A stretch of 64,000 nucleotides of DNA from Streptococcus parasanguinis (lineage in GTDB: Bacteria; Bacillota; Bacilli; Lactobacillales; Streptococcaceae): NCBI RefSeq assembly GCF_016648855.1, contig NZ_JACLQU010000012.1, positions 1 through 64,000 on the forward strand. The letters are read 5' to 3'. The position numbers and the translations under genes are program-made. Positions 44,892 to 54,619 of the stretch are shown here, one piece after another. The stretch's first letter is position 1. Every line of letters begins with the position of its first letter. Under the pieces are notes generated by a model, which worked only from the letters and a program-made list of their open reading frames with translations, had not been told where the DNA came from and searched no databases.

Positions 44892-46427
44892 ATGACACAT
44901 GAATATGTCATCGAAATGCGTGAGATTACCAAAAAATTTGGTGACTTTGTAGCAAATGATAAGATTAATCTTCAGTTGCGCAAAGGTGAAATCCATGCAC
45001 TTCTTGGAGAAAATGGTGCAGGGAAATCTACACTGATGAATATGCTGGCTGGTTTATTGGAACCAACAAGCGGAGACATCGTGGTAAATGGAAAAACTGT
45101 TAACCTAGACTCACCTTCAAAAGCAGCTTCTTTAGGAATTGGAATGGTACACCAACACTTTATGTTGGTTGAAGCTTTTACAGTTGCTGAAAATATTATC
45201 CTTGGTTCTGAAACCACGAAGCATGGTGTTTTGGACCTTAAAAAAGCCAGTCAAGATATCCTTGACTTGTCTAAAAAATATGGCTTGGCAGTAGATCCAA
45301 ATGCCAAAGTTGAGGATATTTCCGTTGGTGCGCAGCAACGTGTGGAAATCTTAAAGACGCTTTATCGTGGAGCCGACATCCTGATCTTCGATGAACCAAC
45401 TGCGGTTTTGACACCAGCTGAAATCGAAGAATTGATGACAATCATGAAGAACTTGGCGAATGAAGGAAAATCTATCATCTTGATTACGCACAAGTTGGAT
45501 GAAATCCGTGCTGTTTCAGACCGCGTAACGGTTATCCGTCGCGGGAAATCTATTGAAACAGTCGAGATTGGTGGAGCAACCAACCAAGATTTGGCTGAAA
45601 TGATGGTCGGTCGTTCTGTTTCCTTTAAGACTGAAAAAGGTCCTTCTGAACCAAAAGAAGTGGTCTTATCGATCGAAAACTTGGTCGTGAATGAAAATCG
45701 GGGAGTCCCAGCTGTTAAGAATCTTTCCTTAGAACTTCGTGCTGGTGAAATCGTTGGGATCGCAGGGATTGATGGAAATGGTCAATCTGAGTTGATCCAA
45801 GCCATTACAGGTCTACGGAAGGTAAAATCCGGTTCAATCAAGATTAAAGGCAAGGATGTTGTAGGACTTCGCCCACGTCAAATCACAGAAATGAAGGTAG
45901 GACACGTCCCTGAAGACCGTCACCGGGATGGTTTGGTCCTTGATATGATGATCTCTGAAAACATTGCTCTTCAAACTTACTATAAAGAACCTCTTAGCAA
46001 GAATGGTATTTTGAATTATCCAAATATTACCTCTTATGCCAAGAAGTTGATGGAAGAGTTTGACGTTCGTGCAGCTAGTGAAGTGGTACCAGCTAAGGCT
46101 CTCTCTGGAGGGAACCAGCAAAAAGCCATTATCGCTCGGGAAATTGATCGTGATCCAGATCTCTTGATCGTTAGTCAGCCAACTCGTGGTTTGGACGTCG
46201 GAGCGATTGAATATATCCACAAACGTTTGATTCAAGAACGGGATAATGGAAAAGCCGTTCTGGTTGTCAGCTTTGAATTAGATGAAATTTTGAATGTTTC
46301 TGACCGTATTGCGGTTATTCATGATGGGAAGATCCAAGGGATCGTAACCCCAGAAACGACGAATAAGCAAGAACTTGGAATCCTCATGGCAGGAGGAAAA
46401 GTAAAGGAGGGAGCATCAAATGAATAA
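44892..46427 (+). CDS. Nucleoside ABC transporter ATP-binding protein
   Basis: Energy-providing subunit with two tandem ATPase domains, 511 residues, as in ribose/nucleoside-type importers (NupA/YufO group). Walker A of the first domain G-E-N-G-A-G-K-S-T near residue 38, signature I-S-V-G-A-Q-Q-R near 145, Walker B I-F-D-E-P-T; the second domain has G-I-D-G-N-G-Q-S-E and signature L-S-G-G-N-Q-Q-K, a degenerate Walker A that probably does not hydrolyse ATP. Overlaps the first permease gene by 8 bp. Confidence 0.92.
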   Translation: MTHEYVIEMREITKKFGDFVANDKINLQLRKGEIHALLGENGAGKSTLMNMLAGLLEPTSGDIVVNGKTVNLDSPSKAASLGIGMVHQHFMLVEAFTVAENIILGSETTKHGVLDLKKASQDILDLSKKYGLAVDPNAKVEDISVGAQQRVEILKTLYRGADILIFDEPTAVLTPAEIEELMTIMKNLANEGKSIILITHKLDEIRAVSDRVTVIRRGKSIETVEIGGATNQDLAEMMVGRSVSFKTEKGPSEPKEVVLSIENLVVNENRGVPAVKNLSLELRAGEIVGIAGIDGNGQSELIQAITGLRKVKSGSIKIKGKDVVGLRPRQITEMKVGHVPEDRHRDGLVLDMMISENIALQTYYKEPLSKNGILNYPNITSYAKKLMEEFDVRAASEVVPAKALSGGNQQKAIIAREIDRDPDLLIVSQPTRGLDVGAIEYIHKRLIQERDNGKAVLVVSFELDEILNVSDRIAVIHDGKIQGIVTPETTNKQELGILMAGGKVKEGASNE

Positions 46428-47481
46428 GAATTTAAAACAAATTGCTGTTCCATTGGTGTCTGTCCTTTTAGGATTGGTCCTGGGTGCCATTATTATGTGG
46501 GCCTTCAGCTATGATGCCCTTTGGGGATATGAATTGCTGTTTAAGAAAGCCTTTGGTTCGATTAAGAGTTGGGGTAATATTTCCCGTGCTATGGGGCCGC
46601 TGATTTTAGTTGCTCTTGGATTTTCGGTGGCTAGCCGGGCCGGCTTCTTTAACGTTGGACTTCCTGGTCAAGCTTTTGCAGGATGGATCATGGCGACTTG
46701 GTTTGCCCTTTCCTTCCCAAATATGCCTCGCTTACTGATGATTCCGATGACTGTTTTGATTGCGGCTGTTGCAGGTGGATTTATTGGAGCGATTCCTGGT
46801 TTCCTTCGTGCCTATCTCGGAACCAGTGAGGTCATCATCACCATTATGATGAACTACATTGTTCTCTATGGTGGGAATGCCTTGATTCATAGCTTCCCAG
46901 CTTCCTTGATGGAAAACAAGGACTCAACCATTGATGTGGGAGCCAACGCTGTCTACCAGACGGAGTGGTTGCGTAATTTGACGGACAAATCACAAATGAA
47001 CATCGGGATCTTCTTTGCCATCATCGCATTGGTGGTCATCTGGTTCTTGATGAAGAAAACTACACTTGGGTTTGAAATCCGTGCCGTTGGTCTCAATGCG
47101 AATGCGGCGGAATACGCAGGGATGTCTGCAAAACGGACCATTATCCTTTCTATGATCATTTCTGGTGCTCTTGCTGGTATCGGTGGGGTAGTAGAAGGTC
47201 TGGGGATTTACTCAAATGTCTACGTTCAAACCAGCTCAATGAGTGTTGGATTTAACGGTATGGCCGTTGCCCTTCTTGCGATGAATTCACCAATTGGTAT
47301 TCCATTTGCTGCCTTCTTGTTTGGAGCGCTTCAAATTGGAGGAGTTGGTATGAAGCCAGCTGCAATCCCTGAAGAAGTCGTTCAAATTGTGACAGCATCT
47401 ATTATCTTCTTCGTATGTGCCCACTACATTATCGAAAAGATGATCTCGATGCGTTCAGCTAAAAAAGGAGGAGCAAACTAA
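46420..47481 (+). CDS. Nucleoside ABC transporter permease 1
   Basis: 353 residues with about nine hydrophobic helices; BPD_transp_2 type permease. The E-Y-A-G-M-S and I-S-G-A-L-A-G-I-G-G segments near 225-250 form the usual coupling region for this family. Overlaps the ATPase gene at its start and shares one base with the next permease gene at its end (TAATG), so the three membrane-complex subunits are produced together. Confidence 0.92.
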   Translation: MNKNLKQIAVPLVSVLLGLVLGAIIMWAFSYDALWGYELLFKKAFGSIKSWGNISRAMGPLILVALGFSVASRAGFFNVGLPGQAFAGWIMATWFALSFPNMPRLLMIPMTVLIAAVAGGFIGAIPGFLRAYLGTSEVIITIMMNYIVLYGGNALIHSFPASLMENKDSTIDVGANAVYQTEWLRNLTDKSQMNIGIFFAIIALVVIWFLMKKTTLGFEIRAVGLNANAAEYAGMSAKRTIILSMIISGALAGIGGVVEGLGIYSNVYVQTSSMSVGFNGMAVALLAMNSPIGIPFAAFLFGALQIGGVGMKPAAIPEEVVQIVTASIIFFVCAHYIIEKMISMRSAKKGGAN

Positions 47482-48437
47482 TGAGTATTGTAACGATTTT
47501 AAGTATTCTTGTTTCCTCTATGATTGTGTATGCAGCGCCGCTGATCTTCACAAGTATCGGAGGAGCATACTCAGAACACGCTGGGGTTGTTAACGTTGGT
47601 CTGGAAGGAATCATGGTTATGGGAGCCTTCTCAGGTATTATCTTTAACTTGACTTTTGAGCCTGAATTAGGAAGCTTGACACCATGGTTGTCCTTGATCG
47701 TTGCTGCAGGGATTGGAGTACTCTTCTCCTTGATTCACGCGGTGGCAACCATTCATTTCCGTGCTGACCATATCGTCTCAGGTACAGTATTGAACTTGAT
47801 GGCACCTCCATTGGCCGTCTTTCTTGTCAAAGCGATGTACAACAAGGGACAAACTGATAATATCAAAGTTGCCTTTGGGAAAACATCCATCCCAGTCTTA
47901 TCTAAAATTCCGGTGATTGGGGATATTTTCTTCAACAATGCCAGCATCATCGGCTGGGTTGCGATTCTCTTTTCATTCTTTGCTTGGTTTATCATGTTCA
48001 AAACGAAATTTGGATTGCGTCTTCGTTCAGTTGGTGAACACCCACAAGCAGCAGATACATTGGGAATCAATGTATATAGAATGCGCTACTTAGGAGTGAT
48101 GATCTCAGGCGCCCTAGCAGGAATCGGAGGGGCTATTTACGCTCAGTCAGTTTCTGTTAACTTCGCAGTGACTACTATTGTAGGTCCTGGATTTATCGCC
48201 CTTGCGGCTATGATTTTCGGGAAATGGAACCCAATCGGGGCCATGCTGGCTAGTCTCTTCTTTGGAGCTTCACAAAGTTTGGCTGTTATCGGGAATCAAT
48301 TGCCTTTGCTTAAAGGTATCCCATCCATCTACTTGCAAATTGCGCCTTACGTCTTGACCATGGTTGTCTTGGCAGCCTTCTTCGGACAAGCAGTTGCGCC
48401 TAAAGCAGATGGTGTTAACTACATTAAATCGAAATAA
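47481..48437 (+). CDS. Nucleoside ABC transporter permease 2
   Basis: 318 residues, partner permease with the same layout: A-A-D-T-L-G-I-N then I-S-G-A-L-A-G-I-G-G-A near residues 190-215, and about eight hydrophobic helices. It completes a BMP-ATPase-permease-permease set like the pneumococcal nucleoside importer. Followed by a terminator and a palindromic repeat. Confidence 0.92.
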   Translation: MSIVTILSILVSSMIVYAAPLIFTSIGGAYSEHAGVVNVGLEGIMVMGAFSGIIFNLTFEPELGSLTPWLSLIVAAGIGVLFSLIHAVATIHFRADHIVSGTVLNLMAPPLAVFLVKAMYNKGQTDNIKVAFGKTSIPVLSKIPVIGDIFFNNASIIGWVAILFSFFAWFIMFKTKFGLRLRSVGEHPQAADTLGINVYRMRYLGVMISGALAGIGGAIYAQSVSVNFAVTTIVGPGFIALAAMIFGKWNPIGAMLASLFFGASQSLAVIGNQLPLLKGIPSIYLQIAPYVLTMVVLAAFFGQAVAPKADGVNYIKSK

Positions 48438-48445
48438 TGCACAGA

Positions 48446-48487
48446 GAGAGGTTGGGACAAAAGTCCTAGCCTCTCAATTGTTTTTGG
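48446..48487 (+). terminator. Terminator after the nucleoside transporter
   Basis: GAGAGGTTGGGAC pairs with GTCCTAGCCTCTC over 13 bp with two G-T wobbles and an AAAA loop, then AATTGTTTTT. Confidence 0.88.
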
Positions 48488-48501
48488 ATTGTCGAGTAAG
48501 A

Positions 48502-48627
48502 CGCAGTGGTTGAGTGGGCTCTACTACGCTGATTTTATCAGCTTTTACAGCCCTACTCAACTGTGCGGAGGTGGGACGACGAAATCGAATTCTAACGAAT
48601 TATCGATTTCTGTCCCACGCTCTCTTT
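48502..48627. repeat. Intergenic palindromic repeat, complete copy
   Basis: Two hairpins in tandem. A (48502-48567): CGCA..GTTGAGT.GGGCT pairs with AGCCC.ACTCAAC..TGCG, with an inner GCTGAT/ATCAGC. B (48571-48618): GTGGGAC, GAAATCG, AATTC and their complements. Bases 48551-48627 recur at the very start of the window. It contains no ORF and lies between the transporter terminator and the next promoter. Confidence 0.85.
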
Positions 48628-48712
48628 TGCTTTCTAAAGGCCCCTCTTAGTCGCAATTTCTTTAGATTTAGGGTACAATAAGAATACAACTTTTCACGTA
48701 TTGGAGGAGCAG

Positions 48713-49315
48713 ATGTTTAAGTGGATGAGACGCCTGATTGGCATGGTGATCGTTTTATTTATTTTATTAGTGGTCCTATTGGTTCCTGGATCTATTCCTG
48801 AAGGGGAGCAGCTGAGAAATGTGCAGTCAGGGAGTTCTTTGATTGAACTGGCTCAAAATGCAGTTTCAAACGCCTCTGTGAGCACTGAAGGACTCTCAAC
48901 TGAGCTAAGTCTCAATTCTGTGCAATTGAGTCAGGTCGTAAAAACAAGTGCTGGTTCCGCCCTTGACAATTCTGACTATCAAAAGATGGCATTAGGAATG
49001 GATGGCAATGACCTTCACGTCAAAGTTCCTGTTTCCTTAGGTCCAGTTGATAGCTATCTAGATTTAACCATGACCGGTCAAGTTGAAAACAATGTCATGA
49101 ATTTGACTGTGACCGGTGCTAAATTAGGGAAAATGCCCATTCCAAAATTCTTGGTTCTCAACTATTTGAAGGATCAATCCAATCAAAATGGAGGCGGCTT
49201 CACGGTTAATGGTGATCAAATCACCCTTGAGATCCCTCAAGCAGGCTATAGTATCTCAAAAGCGAGAGTGGAAAATGGCAATGCTAAGGTAACCGTTAGT
49301 ATATCCTTGTTTTAA
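48713..49315 (+). CDS. YpmS-like (DUF2140) membrane protein
   Basis: 201 residues: a single N-terminal hydrophobic helix (residues about 8-28) followed by an extracellular domain with I-E-L-A-Q-N-A-V near 45, V-S-L-G-P-V near 104, and L-N-Y-L-K near 150, which match the YpmS/DUF2140 layout. Function unknown; YpmS is found in many Firmicutes. TTG 48701 is in frame, but GGAGGAG is the ribosome site for ATG 48713. A TACAAT box lies near 48674. Confidence 0.78.
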   Translation: MFKWMRRLIGMVIVLFILLVVLLVPGSIPEGEQLRNVQSGSSLIELAQNAVSNASVSTEGLSTELSLNSVQLSQVVKTSAGSALDNSDYQKMALGMDGNDLHVKVPVSLGPVDSYLDLTMTGQVENNVMNLTVTGAKLGKMPIPKFLVLNYLKDQSNQNGGGFTVNGDQITLEIPQAGYSISKARVENGNAKVTVSISLF

Positions 49316-49336
49316 GTCTTTGTAATTGGAGTTGTC

Positions 49337-49972
49337 ATGCTTGTCTTTGAATTTTGTGCAGAGAATTTAACTTTTATTGATAAGGCGATTGCTGCTGGGG
49401 CAGGTCGCATTGAACTGTGTGACAACCTGGCAGTAGGCGGGACCACACCGAGTATAGGTGTGATCAATGAAGCAATCAAACTGACAAGAGAGAAGTCCGT
49501 GGATCTATGTGTGATCATTCGGCCCCGTGGTGGAGATTTTGTCTACACTGATCCAGAAGTCGAAGCTATGCTGACGGATATTCGTGCTACGAAAGAAATA
49601 GGGATTACTTGTTTTGTGCTGGGTGCGCTGACGAGTGATCGAAAGTTGGACAAGAGGGTCATGCAGCTTTTACTTGCAGCCTGTGGAGAGGCAGAGGTGG
49701 TCTTTCATATGGCCTTTGATGAGTTAGCTCATACAGATCAGCTAGAAGCGATTGAGTGGCTTTCTGATCAGGGTGTAGCCCGCATTTTAACACGAGCTGG
49801 AAGTCCAGGTGACCCACTAGAGCAACGTTTTGCACACTATCATCGTTTATTAGATGCGGCTAAGGGAAAGATTCAGATCCTACCAGGTGGAGGTGTGACC
49901 CTTGACAATCGTCAGCTCTTTTTGGAACAATTGGGTGTTTGTCAACTGCATGGCACGCGCATCGTGTTTTAA
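49337..49972 (+). CDS. cutC: CutC family protein
   Basis: TIM-barrel protein of 211 residues, historically linked to copper homeostasis, a role now doubted for many members. Family features: A-G-A-G-R-I-E-L-C-D-N-L near residue 18, I-R-P-R-G-G-D-F near 61, H-M-A-F-D near 122, and L-P-G-G-G-V near 186. Follows the YpmS gene by 21 bp. No copper-exporter genes are nearby. Confidence 0.9.
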   Translation: MLVFEFCAENLTFIDKAIAAGAGRIELCDNLAVGGTTPSIGVINEAIKLTREKSVDLCVIIRPRGGDFVYTDPEVEAMLTDIRATKEIGITCFVLGALTSDRKLDKRVMQLLLAACGEAEVVFHMAFDELAHTDQLEAIEWLSDQGVARILTRAGSPGDPLEQRFAHYHRLLDAAKGKIQILPGGGVTLDNRQLFLEQLGVCQLHGTRIVF

Positions 49973-50075
49973 AAAAGAAACGCTCACTGCCTGAAGTAGT
50001 TTTGAAGATCCGTTATCAAGGTTGGAGACGTTGTTTCCAGCCTCTTCTAGTGCAAAAATGAATAAGGGAGAGAAA

Positions 50076-50741
50076 ATGTTTTTAGAGCATTATTTTGACC
50101 GATACACCTTTCAGCCAGAAAAGGGATTGGCTTTTGGATTTGAAAAGAGAGGGGCAGGCTATGAGTACCAGTGTCCCGTCTTATCGGACTCTTTTCTCTT
50201 AAAGGTCCGTGTCTGCGACCAGAAGATATCTTTTCAGGTCTATGATCAGGATACAGGGGACGAGTATATCCAGATCCATCAGGAACAGCTACAAGGAAAT
50301 TTCGTTGGCCAAGTCAGAGAAGCTTGTCAGGAAAGTCTTGCAAGGATTCGCCAAGCTTGTTTTGAGGTAGAGAAATTTCTCTATCCTCAAGCCAAGCGTC
50401 TCATGGCCTATATCTCTCTGTACTATCAGGGAACGATTGAGTATTTGTGGGAGAGATCTCCAGAATCTGGTGCCATTCGCCACCGAGACACCCTCAAGTG
50501 GTATGGTGTCTTTATGACCATTGATTGGAAAAAACTAGATGCTGGCAAGTCTGGGAAAATAGAAGTTTTGAATGTTAAGTCTGATCAAGTAGCCCGTTTC
50601 ATCCAGCAGAAGGGGATTTATCCAGCTTTTCATATGAATAAAAAATATTGGGTGAGTATCCCCTTAGATGGAACAATTGCTGATGAGGAGTTGTTTGCTC
50701 TAGTGGATAGTAGTTGGCAACTCACAAAAAAGGGGAAATAA
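50076..50741 (+). CDS. MmcQ/YjbR-type double-wing domain protein
   Basis: 222 residues in two halves. The second half (about 115-222) looks like a YjbR/MmcQ domain: L-K-W-Y-G-V-F-M-T near 148, then the K-Y-W-V-S-I-P-L-D segment near 190 and a C-terminal D-S-S-W-Q-L-T-K-K. The first half is of unknown type and is common in streptococcal versions. Starts at 50022 and 50058 are also in frame; GGGAGAG is 5-6 nt before ATG 50076. The stop is 1 bp before the ABC exporter gene, so it is probably co-translated. Confidence 0.75.
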   Translation: MFLEHYFDRYTFQPEKGLAFGFEKRGAGYEYQCPVLSDSFLLKVRVCDQKISFQVYDQDTGDEYIQIHQEQLQGNFVGQVREACQESLARIRQACFEVEKFLYPQAKRLMAYISLYYQGTIEYLWERSPESGAIRHRDTLKWYGVFMTIDWKKLDAGKSGKIEVLNVKSDQVARFIQQKGIYPAFHMNKKYWVSIPLDGTIADEELFALVDSSWQLTKKGK

Positions 50742-50742
50742 G

Positions 50743-52497
50743 ATGAATCTGTTGAGGAAATTATCTTGGTTTTTTAATTTAGAGAAGAAGCGATACTTGA
50801 TCGGGATAGGGGCCTTGATCTTGGTTAGCTTTTTAAATCTCATTCCTCCAAGAATCATGGGCCTTGTGATCGATTTGATCGATAAAAGAAAGCTGACACT
50901 GGGGCAGTTAGTTATGGATATTGCCCTTTTGGTCCTCGCAGCTCTAGCCATGTATGGCCTTCGTTTTGTTTGGAGACGCTATATTTTTGGGACGGCCAAT
51001 AAGTTGGCTCGGATCTTGCGTTATCGTTTGTTTAAGCAATTTACGCTCATGTCTCCGTCTTTTTATCAGAGTTATCGGACAGGGGATCTCATGGCCCATG
51101 CCACCAATGATATCAATGCGGTGACTATGTTTGCTGGTGGCGGGGTTATGTCTGCAGTGGATGCTTCTGTGACCGCCTTGGTGACCCTAGTTAGCATGTT
51201 TTTCATGATTGATTGGCGCTTAACCCTCTTAGCTATTTTGCCTCTACCGGTTATGGTGGTAGTGACTTCAACTATTGGCCGTAAAAACCACAAAGCCTTC
51301 AAAGAGGCCCAAGAAGGATTCTCAGAGCTGAACAACTTTGTCCAGGAATCAGTATCAGGAGTCAAAGTGACCAAATCCTTTGGCTTTCAGGCAGATGAGA
51401 TTCAGGCTTTTGAAAAAACCAATCAGATGGTCTTTTCAAAAAATATGACTTCAGCCGGTTACAATGCTTTGTTTGATCCGACTACTCTTCTTTTTGTCGG
51501 TCTCTCCTATGTTTTGACGCTCTACTTCGGGGGGCTATTTGTTCAGGAAGGAAGCCTGACGGTTGGACAAATCGTAACCTTTATTACCTATCTCAATATG
51601 CTCGTCTGGCCCCTTCAAGCCATGGGCTTCTTGTTTAATATTAGTCAGCGTGCTAGCGTCTCCTATGATCGGATTGAGACACTTTTAGCAGAAACACCTG
51701 ATATCCAAGATCCAAGTCAACCAGTTACAGTCATTCAAAACGGAGATTTGGAATATGACATTGAAGAATTCGCCTATGAGAAAGAGCCTGTCCTTGAGAA
51801 GGTTGCCTTTCATTTAGAAAAAGGGCAAACCCTTGGAATTGTAGGACCAACTGGATCTGGAAAGACTACCTTGTTGCGTCTCTTGCTTAGAGAGCATGAC
51901 TTGGAGCAGGGAGATATTTTGCTCAATGGAATCTCCATCAAACATTATCGCTTAGAGGATCTTCGAAGCTTGATCGGCTATGTCCCTCAGGATCAGATCC
52001 TTTTTGCCATGACCATTCGTGAGAATGTAGCTTTTTCAGATCCACAGATCGAGGAAGAAGAGGTAATGAAGGCTCTGAGAACTTGTGGAGTCTATGAGGA
52101 TATTCTGGTCATGCCAGACCAGATGGAGACAGTGTTAGGAGAGAGAGGGGTCTCTCTTTCTGGCGGGCAAAAGCAAAGAATTGCCATGAGTCGAGCATTG
52201 GTCATGAATCCTGAGATCTTGATTCTGGATGATTCCCTGTCTGCAGTAGATGCTAAAACGGAGCACCAAATCATTGAAAATATGAAGCTAGAACGCAAGG
52301 GGAAAACAACGATCATTACAGCCCACCGCCTATCAGCGATCGTTCATGCGGATTTGATTCTAGTAATGGAGAATGGACAGATCAAGGAGCGAGGAAATCA
52401 CGAGGAATTAATGGCTCAAAAAGGTTGGTACTATGAAACCTACCAAGCCCAACAATTATCAGAAGAAATGGAGGGAAAGCTGAATGAAAACATCTGA
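50743..52497 (+). CDS. ABC exporter half-transporter, degenerate-site partner
   Basis: Six-helix membrane domain (residues about 15-310) fused to an ATPase domain, 584 residues. Walker A G-P-T-G-S-G-K-T-T near 367, a canonical signature L-S-G-G-Q, and Walker B I-L-D-D-S-L-S-A-V-D, where the catalytic glutamate is replaced by aspartate. With the next protein, whose signature is altered, it makes one degenerate and one working ATP site, typical of heterodimeric multidrug exporters (YheI/YheH, LmrCD, PatAB). Overlaps the partner gene by 14 bp. Exported substrate unknown. Confidence 0.88.
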   Translation: MNLLRKLSWFFNLEKKRYLIGIGALILVSFLNLIPPRIMGLVIDLIDKRKLTLGQLVMDIALLVLAALAMYGLRFVWRRYIFGTANKLARILRYRLFKQFTLMSPSFYQSYRTGDLMAHATNDINAVTMFAGGGVMSAVDASVTALVTLVSMFFMIDWRLTLLAILPLPVMVVVTSTIGRKNHKAFKEAQEGFSELNNFVQESVSGVKVTKSFGFQADEIQAFEKTNQMVFSKNMTSAGYNALFDPTTLLFVGLSYVLTLYFGGLFVQEGSLTVGQIVTFITYLNMLVWPLQAMGFLFNISQRASVSYDRIETLLAETPDIQDPSQPVTVIQNGDLEYDIEEFAYEKEPVLEKVAFHLEKGQTLGIVGPTGSGKTTLLRLLLREHDLEQGDILLNGISIKHYRLEDLRSLIGYVPQDQILFAMTIRENVAFSDPQIEEEEVMKALRTCGVYEDILVMPDQMETVLGERGVSLSGGQKQRIAMSRALVMNPEILILDDSLSAVDAKTEHQIIENMKLERKGKTTIITAHRLSAIVHADLILVMENGQIKERGNHEELMAQKGWYYETYQAQQLSEEMEGKLNENI

Positions 52498-54238
52498 AGC
52501 TCATGTGATGAAGCGGCTCTTGACTTACATGTGGCGTTATAAATGGCTAACAGCCCTAGCCTTAGCCTTTACCTTTCTAACTAGTCTGTTATTGACGGCG
52601 ATCCCACTTGCAGCTCGCTGGTATATTGACCACCTAGTGGATCCAACAGAAGCAGGCTCACCAGTTTTGACAGCTTTTCAGTTTTTGATTCTCTACTATG
52701 GGTTATTCATTGGGCGCGTGCTGGCAACTTATCTGAGTCAGTTAACCTTTGCGCGTGTATCCAATTCTATCGTAAGAGACATTCGTCTAGATATTTTCCA
52801 AAATCTTCAAAGGCTGGGTATGTCCTTTTATGACCAGACAGCAGCAGGTTCGATTGTTTCGCGCGTGACCAATGATACCCAGGCAGTCGCAGACATGTTT
52901 TCTACGGTCTTTTCAAGCCTGGTTTCATCCTTTTTACTCTTTCTAGTCACTCTTGTAACCATGTTTAGCTTGGACTGGCATTTGACTATTTGGATCCTGC
53001 CTTTTCTTCCCATTATTTGGTTTTCCATTCGTCTCTATCGCAAGTTATCCAATCGCTTGGTCAAGATGACACGACAAAAATTATCAGATATCAATGTGAA
53101 ATTATCGGAATCCATTGAAGGAATGCGGATCGTACAGGCCTTTCGTCAAGAAAAGCGCTTGACGGATGAATTCGAACAGATAAATGGGGAACATTTAGAC
53201 TATGCCAACCGATCTGTGGATGTCAATTCCCTCTTTTTGAGGCCAGCTATGACCCTGTTACAGGTTCTGGCTTATGCGGTTATTCTAACCTTTTTCGGCC
53301 TAAATTGGCAGTCCTCTGGCTTTACAGCAGGTCTTATCTATGCCTTTATCCAGTATGTTAGCCAGCTTTTCCAGCCCTTGATTGATGTCACCCAAAATTT
53401 TGCAACCTTGCAGACCTCAACCATTTCTGCAGGGCGTGTCTTTGAAATGATGGATCGAGATGACTACGAGCCAAAGCAAGCTGGTAGCCTGAAAGAAATC
53501 GAGCGGGGAGATATTCGCTTTGACCATGTATCTTTTTCTTATGATGGCAAACGGGATGTCCTAAAAGATATCTCCTTTGAGGTTAAAAACGGACAAACCA
53601 TCGCTTTTGTTGGTCATACTGGTTCTGGTAAATCCTCTATTATCAATCTCTTCATGCGCTTTTATGAATTTGATCGTGGCCAGATCTTGATTGATGGACA
53701 GGATATCAAGAACTACAGCCAGGAAGCCTTGCGCAAGTCCATCGGTTTAGTGTTGCAAGAACCCTTCCTCTATCATGGAACCATTGCTTCTAATATCCGA
53801 ATGTATCATGAAGAACTGACAGATGAGGAAATCCGACAAGCAGCTGCATTTGTGGATGTAGCAGACTTTATTGAGAGTCTACCCGGTGGCTATGATCATC
53901 CGGTAACAGAGCGGGGTTCTACCTTATCGACTGGTCAGCGTCAGCTTCTGGCTTTTGCTCGGACCATTGCTGCCCAGCCTAAGATCCTCATTTTGGATGA
54001 GGCCACTGCCAATATCGACCAAGAGACGGAAGAGATGATCCAAAATTCTCTGAAGAAGATGCGCCAAGGGCGGACAACCATTGCCATTGCCCATCGCCTT
54101 TCTACCATCCAAGATGCCGATTGCATCTATGTTCTCGATAAAGGAAAAATCATCGAATCAGGCAACCACGACCAACTCATTGCTCTAGGAGGAACGTATA
54201 AGAAAATGTATGACCTCCAGGCTGGTATGATGAAATAA
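52484..54238 (+). CDS. ABC exporter half-transporter, catalytic partner
   Basis: 584 residues, same domain order as its partner. Walker A G-H-T-G-S-G-K-S-S near 378, Walker B I-L-D-E-A-T-A-N-I-D with the catalytic glutamate present, but a changed signature L-S-T-G-Q-R-Q. The pattern is complementary to the upstream gene, confirming a heterodimer. A terminator follows directly. Pneumococcal homologues of this pair lie in a similar small operon. Confidence 0.88.
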   Translation: MKTSEAHVMKRLLTYMWRYKWLTALALAFTFLTSLLLTAIPLAARWYIDHLVDPTEAGSPVLTAFQFLILYYGLFIGRVLATYLSQLTFARVSNSIVRDIRLDIFQNLQRLGMSFYDQTAAGSIVSRVTNDTQAVADMFSTVFSSLVSSFLLFLVTLVTMFSLDWHLTIWILPFLPIIWFSIRLYRKLSNRLVKMTRQKLSDINVKLSESIEGMRIVQAFRQEKRLTDEFEQINGEHLDYANRSVDVNSLFLRPAMTLLQVLAYAVILTFFGLNWQSSGFTAGLIYAFIQYVSQLFQPLIDVTQNFATLQTSTISAGRVFEMMDRDDYEPKQAGSLKEIERGDIRFDHVSFSYDGKRDVLKDISFEVKNGQTIAFVGHTGSGKSSIINLFMRFYEFDRGQILIDGQDIKNYSQEALRKSIGLVLQEPFLYHGTIASNIRMYHEELTDEEIRQAAAFVDVADFIESLPGGYDHPVTERGSTLSTGQRQLLAFARTIAAQPKILILDEATANIDQETEEMIQNSLKKMRQGRTTIAIAHRLSTIQDADCIYVLDKGKIIESGNHDQLIALGGTYKKMYDLQAGMMK

Positions 54239-54242
54239 GGAT

Positions 54243-54279
54243 AAACAAGGTCTAAATGCAAATTTAACCTTGTTTTTCT
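54243..54279 (+). terminator. Terminator after the ABC exporter
   Basis: AAACAAGGT (54243-54251) pairs with ACCTTGTTT (54267-54275), with inner TAAAT/ATTTA pairing, then TTCTTTC. Confidence 0.85.
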
Positions 54280-54330
54280 TTCTTGAAAGCTGTAAAATAA
54301 AGAAAAGAACAGAAAAAGGGAGCATAAACC

Positions 54331-54579
54331 ATGTCAAACGATCTGATCATGATGGGAGTTGTGATTGTCTTATTTGGACTTTATTTCACCCTTCAAGTTG
54401 AGCTCAATAAAGTCAGAAATCAATTCACTCACTATCTTCTTAAACCAGGTAGTATTTCTAAGGAACAAAAAGAGAAGTACCTCAAAGAACCAGAGATGGA
54501 AGCGATTCGCCTGATTCGCCTCGATTATCGGATCGGCCTTCAAAATGCTAAACTGATCTATGAGCAATTAAAGAAATAA
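54331..54579 (+). CDS. Small membrane-anchored hypothetical protein
   Basis: 82 residues. One hydrophobic helix at residues 5-22 with a short outside N-terminus, followed by a charged, helical cytoplasmic-looking tail (E-L-N-K-V-R... then R-L-I-R-L-D-Y-R-I-G-L). Unrecognised. AAAAAGGGAG stands ahead of the ATG, and TGTAAAAT near 54290 is a likely -10. Monocistronic between two terminators. Confidence 0.7.
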   Translation: MSNDLIMMGVVIVLFGLYFTLQVELNKVRNQFTHYLLKPGSISKEQKEKYLKEPEMEAIRLIRLDYRIGLQNAKLIYEQLKK

Positions 54580-54580
54580 G

Positions 54581-54619
54581 AAAAACCCTCGTATAGTCTA
54601 TACGAGGGTTTCTCTTTCA
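54581..54619. terminator. Bidirectional terminator
   Basis: AACCCTCGTATA/TATACGAGGGTT, 12-bp perfect stem and a 3-nt loop, T-runs on both strands; it overlaps the final codons of the minus-strand MocR-type gene. Confidence 0.92.
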
